Positions 59,801 to 64,000 of a stretch of 64,000 nucleotides of DNA are shown here, piece by piece (the first letter of the stretch is position 1; each line of letters begins with the position of its first letter). The stretch covers positions 16,580,159-16,644,158 of the forward strand of contig JACSVZ010000008.1 of assembly GCA_014706295.1 (NCBI GenBank), given 5' to 3'. Both the position numbers and the translations under genes were made by a program. The notes beneath the pieces are model-generated. The model saw nothing but the letters and a program-made list of their open reading frames with translations. It was not told the origin of the DNA and did no database searches. Origin of the DNA: Lycocorax pyrrhopterus obiensis. Lineage: Eukaryota > Chordata > Aves > Passeriformes > Paradisaeidae.

Positions 59801-61727
59801 CTCCCACAGATATTTTGGTCAGAAGCCAAGAAACCTGGGTGAGAATACGCTGATGATGGGGTGGCTGCCCCAGAATGACCTGCTAGGTAAGGCTGGGTTC
59901 TATGTATGTGTGTGCCGCTAGCAACATCCCTGGAGTTTAGCCCAAACCACAGCAAAGGCATATAAGGATAACAGCACCTGTGTGGGTCTAAGTCTGTTGC
60001 TTCTTGTGTGTCTGATCTATGCAAAACATGATCCTCACCTAACACCTGCTTGAAGCTGCTTGGCTCCTATCTCCCTTCTCCTCCAGGCTCTACTCAGCAT
60101 TTTTGGGCTGCCAAAAGCCATATGTATTCCCAAAGGGTAGCATCCTCTCTGCTCAGCATGCCTGTTTTTCTCTAAACATACATCAACATTGTGTGTTGAG
60201 GAACCCCCTGGTAGCCCTGTTGCAACATGGAAGGCACTGACTTGCTGCTGTTTCTTTACCTGCAGGCCACCCCAACGTGAAAGCCTTTGTCAGCCACTGT
60301 GGGATGAATGGTATATTTGAGGCAATTTATCACGGTGTGCCAGTGGTGGGATTTCCTTTCTATGGGGACCAGTTTGACATCATGACCAGAGTGCAGGCAA
60401 AGGGCATGGGTATCCTCATGGACTGGAGCAGAGTAAAAGAAGAGGAGCTTTACCAGGCTGTCATCACAGTCATCTCTGACCCCAGGTGAGGCATCTGGAA
60501 GCATCAAGCTCTTCCTTGGTGCAGACAGTGTGTAGGGACCAGTGTGACTTTGTGTTGACCCCTACACCGCCTGTAGTGGCTTCTGGACCAAGCAGAGTTG
60601 TAAGCATTGCTCAGCTGGCCAGATGTGTCAGTGCCTCAAAATCATTAGATGCAGTGCAGGAGGAGATACTGCAGCATTTCCTGCTAGAGAGTGTGATCTA
60701 GTTTGACTGACTGTAATGTTCTTACAAAGTTTTCTGAGATACTGGGGAGCAGACCTCTTCTCCTAATGCCAGCCTGTCATAAGGGAGAGTGAGATCACAG
60801 CCTCACATTGGGACCTCCCTGGACTTGTCCAAACAACTTTCTGTAGAAACAGACAGGGAACTGCAGGTAATGCTGCATCTGCTGCTTCTGACAATCATAT
60901 ACTCTGCTCTTTCCTAGAACTGAAGCAGGAACAGAAAAGTGGCACAGGGCTCCTGTTTTCTAATGGGACATGTGCAACTGCTGGTTTTTGACATGCTCTC
61001 TGAGAGCTTGATTTTTAAAATAATTTATATTTCTTACCTATTAAGAGGTGTTGCAGTTTGGTACCTTGAAGGGTTTGGCCACTCATCAAGTGTGTAACTT
61101 TTGCTTGATGCTGGGTGAGGTCTTAGGGTGCAACTTCCCTCAGAAAGTACAATACACGTGAACTCACTGAACAGGTACTTGCAAGCCAAACTGTCAGTGT
61201 TGTTAACAAAACACAAAGTAAAATACACTCTAGCTTGTGCCTTCATGGCTGGCGAGTACCATCAGAGTGGCTTTCAGAAGAAGAATGGAAGAAATTTGCC
61301 CCTCTCACAAGTTATTATTTGGCACTTGAAAGCATCACTGGATGTCTCAGACCACTTCTCAGGTACGAAGTTTCTGTCAAAAGGTAAATGTCTTGTCATC
61401 TTCCCTTGCAGCTACAGAAAAGCAGCCCAGCACATCTCAGCTCTGCACCTGGACAGACCAATGCACGCTCTCAACAGGACAGTGTATTGGCTGGAATACA
61501 TCCTTCGTCACGATGGGGCACCCTACCTTCGCCCTGCTGTCTATGACCTCTCCTTCTATGAGTATTTCTGCCTGGACATCTTGGCTCTTCTCTTGCTATG
61601 TCTGGCTGGTATTGGATTTGTTCTCTACAAATCCATGGTGTGGTGCAAAAGGAAGGGGGCCAGCCCTGTGTATCAGAATGGCAGTTGCGTGAAAGGCCAC
61701 TTCACAGATGAGAAAAAACTGCAGTAG
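56000..61727 (+). CDS. UGT8-like UDP-glycosyltransferase (paralogue of ceramide galactosyltransferase), five coding exons, complete
   Basis: ER-lumenal, membrane-anchored glycosyltransferase of the UGT8 branch; UGT8 itself transfers galactose from UDP-Gal to ceramide. Coding exons 56000-56845, 59497-59636, 59810-59886, 60266-60485, 61412-61727, all in frame: 1599 nt, 532 aa (human UGT8 541). Features: signal peptide about 1-28; N-terminal acceptor domain with candidate catalytic His41 (FDSH) and Asp146 (LLLVDPNEMCGF); UGT signature at 362-390 (FVSHCGMNGIFEA .. GVPVVGFPFYGDQ); N-glycosylation sequons N128-S-T and N449-R-T; membrane anchor about 480-500; and C-terminal KKLQ, a KKXX ER-retrieval signal. 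The run VDPNEMCGFILAH and VPEFNSLMTDRM is very close to UGT8. Orthology is unresolved: substitutions in the sugar site suggest a distinct paralogue rather than UGT8 itself, so I give no symbol. Confidence 0.9.
56846..59496 (+). other. UGT8-like intron after the first coding exon (2.65 kb)
   Basis: No exon with UGT homology is missing between the flanking coding exons, which join in phase 0. No retroposon recognised. Confidence 0.75.
59497..59636 (+). CDS. UGT8-like coding exon 2: start of donor-sugar domain
   Basis: A 140-nt exon, residues 283-328 plus 2 nt: RLWVEAAEAGVVVVSFGIGI, then LPSDLVEKMAGAFARLPQRV. It aligns with the UGT8 segment containing VLVSFGAGVKYL and GALGRLPQKVIW. Borders are CCCACAG and GTGAAA. 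Confidence 0.92.
59810..59886 (+). CDS. UGT8-like coding exon 3: WLPQNDLLG
   Basis: A 77-nt exon, residues 329-354 plus one base. It carries NLGENTLMMGWLPQNDLL, the UGT nucleotide-binding landmark conserved with UGT8 (WLPQNDLLG). Borders are CCCACAG and GTAAGG. Confidence 0.95.
60266..60485 (+). CDS. UGT8-like coding exon 4: UGT signature
   Basis: A 220-nt exon, residues 355-427 plus 2 nt. It contains KAFVSHCGMNGIFEAIYHGV, the Asp389-Gln390 pair, and MTRVQAKGMGILMDW. The usual HGGxNS motif reads HCGMNG, and the UGT8 Asp-His pair reads Asp-Gln. Borders are CTGCAG and GTGAGG. Confidence 0.95.
61412..61727 (+). CDS. UGT8-like coding exon 5: membrane anchor and KKXX tail
   Basis: A 316-nt exon, residues 428-532 and a TAG stop. 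ALNRTVYWLEYILRHDGAPY matches the UGT8 VNRTIYWIDYIIRHNGA block. Then come DILALLLLCLAGIGFVL, the basic cytosolic stop-transfer CKRK, and the end TDEKKLQ. The cytosolic tail is shorter than that of UGT8. The acceptor is CTTGCAG. Confidence 0.94.
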
Positions 61728-62355
61728 TGGCCAGTGTGTTCCAGGGCATATCCCATCACTGTGAAATGAACTGCTGCTGTGCCAAGAAATGTATGGCATG
61801 CAGGCACAGAGAGAGGTGAAAGATCTGCAGGTCTGGATGAGAAGAGAGTGGGGAGGGAGGAGTATTGCAAAGGCCTGTGTGCACACCTCTGTGTACAGCA
61901 CCTGTGGGCGGGGGGGTGAATTCAGGTGTGGGTGGGAGCACTTGGCCAGGATGCTAGGAATGGGGCATGGGTAGGTAGACTTCCAGGGAGGAGTGCAAGG
62001 TGTTCCCTTTGTATTGCACATTGGTTTAGATGCTGGTATTGCTCTTCTGGCTTTTTGGATCATGGAGGCTCTGGAGGTAGGAACAGCATTTCATGTGCAG
62101 CAGACACCATTTCACTTCTGCCTTGTTACTAAGAACCCCAGCAGTCAGGATACCTTTATGTGCAGATGAGAACTGAAGCAGAGCTGTAGACAAGGAAGGG
62201 CACTGAAAGTATCATCTACAAGAGAGAAAAACTGGTCTGTTTTAAGTTCTGTGGGTAAATATTGTTCTTCCTGCTTCAGTCAATACTCTGCAATCCTGTT
62301 TGTGTTTGAGCTAAATTATTATTTTTTAAAATAAACTTATGTTCTTTCTCCTGTG
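61728..62355 (+). other. UGT8-like 3'UTR
   Basis: Non-coding sequence after the stop, ending at a canonical poly(A) signal AATAAA at 62330-62335 followed by a T/GT-rich stretch (CTTTCTCCTGTGTGGC). That gives a 3'UTR of about 0.6 kb. Confidence 0.7.
62330..62335 (+). promoter_or_regulatory. Poly(A) signal AATAAA of the UGT8-like gene
   Basis: Sits in an AT-rich stretch (ATTTTTTAAAATAAACTT), with a GT-rich element about 20-30 bp downstream. Confidence 0.7.
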
Positions 62356-64000
62356 TGGCAGTTCTCTGGTCTTGGTTTAATGTGAACTTGTGATTCTTGT
62401 GACAGGAAGTTGCTCAAGCAAGATTAAAGTGCTTTTTCTCTCTCATTACTGCTGCTATGGTCTCCACATACCCCCATCAGCCTTTCTGCAGGCTTTCGTG
62501 CAGTGCCTTCCCTCCTCTGCCTTCATGTGGCACACACCCATGCCCATAGCATCTCCAAACCTGTGATGAAAGAAAAATCTGGAACAGATGCAAGTGCCAG
62601 GACCACAGGATGAGCAGCCAATAGCTCAGAAAGGTGGTCATAGGCAATGAGCCATACACCATATTTATAGAAGCAGCAAGCTCTGCCCTTTCTGAAGAAA
62701 AGGGAAATGCCTGCTCATTTTGATGTGAATAGACAATACTGTTGCCCCACTTGGGACATGGTATGGAGTGATACCTAGTGTGTTTTTACTCACCCTGGAC
62801 TCTAAGGCAAACCTAATGGGTGCAGTTGCACAACCTGCCCACAGCATTGTCCGATGGTCCCACTGCCAGTGCCCCACACTGAGGATCGAGGGCTCTGCTC
62901 CATGCTCCCACTGGGGCCACTGCAGTGCTGGCACGAGTTGGAGAGTAACCTCACTGCCACAGCTGCCCTCACTGGTGGTTCTAGGCTCTGATCTTGCTTG
63001 CTGTTCCATGTGTTTCTTTTTTCAGATGAAAGATGTGTTTCTACATGCAACCTGTGAAACAATAGTTTGGCTGGGCTTCTGGGATGCTCTAGGTTGGGAT
63101 AGTGCCTGTCTCTGACTTGGGGGCTCTTCTGAGGCCAGGCAGTGCTGTCTTCCCTCCCCAGCCCTCAGCTTGCAGAGGGGCGAAGGTGACTTTGGACGAC
63201 CCATCAGCCTTGCTCTGTAGCAGCCCTTTGTGGCTTCATTCCCTCTGAGCTGAGGATGTGGAGCCTAATAGTTCCTAATGGGAGGCAGAGGGAGATCAGA
63301 GCACGGTGCTAATAGATATTAGGGGAAAAATGGGCATTGTAGGTTAGTAGTAGGAACACTGCCTGCCTGGCACCTTTCTGTCTCCAAGTGGAAATTCAGA
63401 GGTTGATGGGATTTGGGGTTTATTTTTAGATAAAAAGATATTGCTACAAGTTTTCAGCATTCCTGCCTGTTGCCAGTTGCACTATGGTGACCTTGTTGTC
63501 ATCTCCTAGCAGATGAATTTGGACAAGGGGGTGGAGGTGGGGCATTTTGTCATCTCTGAGGTGGAAGAAGGAGATCATTAATGCTGCCTACATGAGAGTT
63601 TGGATGTTTAGATTACGCTGAATATAGCAAGAGAGTTGGCAAGTTTGCAGCTTGGTGACAACGTTTGATTGTTTTGAACTTGAAAAAAAAGAGGGAGAGG
63701 ACAAACACACCATGTTTGCAAACGTACACCAACACAGGCACCGTGTCCTGATGAGGACAGAGACCTGCACATTGCTTTGTTTGCAAGCAAAAGAGCAGAC
63801 AGAAATATTTAGGACCCAAGAGCCTGTGTGGGCTTACAAAAATGTGAGTCTATTTTCCTATGCTTCCTCCTTGCTATTCGCAATTTCAGAAAGAAGTTCG
63901 AGCAAGCACCACACGCAGCATAAGCATGTTGTCTCCTATCAGATATGCTCTTAACTTCTTGAACTTCTCATGGCTGCTTTCATTCCCAAAGGTATTGCAG
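62356..64000. other. Right flank, no gene recognised
   Basis: Moderately GC-rich sequence with only short open frames and no splice-supported coding block, RNA gene or repeat that I can identify. The next gene presumably lies outside the window. Confidence 0.6.

Noticed and set aside
1..64000. CRISPR arrays, bacterial operons, tRNA or rRNA genes, intact viral or transposase genes
   Set aside because: None seen. Repeats are limited to CR1 scraps, the large inverted repeat and short simple repeats.

Overview
This is vertebrate nuclear DNA, most likely from a bird. The reasons are spliced genes with GT..AG introns, three CpG-island promoters, and several truncated CR1-type retroposons with the bird/reptile style 3' tail. 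No prokaryotic, plasmid or CRISPR-like content is visible. Comparisons with human or mouse proteins below are from memory; no database was searched.

Layout. Positions 719-33980 on the minus strand hold sixteen of the expected seventeen coding exons of PIK3AP1 (BCAP), the TIR-DBB-ankyrin adaptor that links B-cell and Toll-like receptors to PI3-kinase. They give 780 codons plus 2 nt; the short proline-rich last exon appears to lie beyond the left edge. Positions 33981-37105 are a 3.1 kb head-to-head intergenic region with a CpG island at each end. Positions 37106-46182 on the plus strand hold the complete NOLC1 gene (Nopp140; 14 coding exons, 692 aa), followed by an approximately 2 kb 3'UTR. 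Positions 49190-49900 are a third CpG island, the likely promoter and non-coding first exon of the next gene. Positions 56000-61727 hold a complete five-coding-exon UDP-glycosyltransferase (532 aa) that resembles UGT8 (ceramide galactosyltransferase) most closely but is clearly divergent. Positions 62356-64000 have no supportable gene.

The three genes do not form one pathway: an immune signalling adaptor, a nucleolar/Cajal-body snoRNP chaperone, and an ER-lumenal glycosyltransferase. In human, PIK3AP1 and NOLC1 lie on the same chromosome arm (10q24) but several megabases apart, so their adjacency here is a rearranged or ancestral sauropsid order.

The most interesting observations are these. 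First, a 184-bp, 183/184-identical inverted repeat flanks PIK3AP1 exon 1 and its promoter. Second, the UGT8-like enzyme has Asp-Gln where UGT8 has Asp-His in the sugar-donor site, predicting a changed donor. Third, one of the four PI3K-docking YxxM tyrosines of mammalian BCAP is replaced by His. I found no novel multi-gene system, and I say so rather than stretch the evidence.
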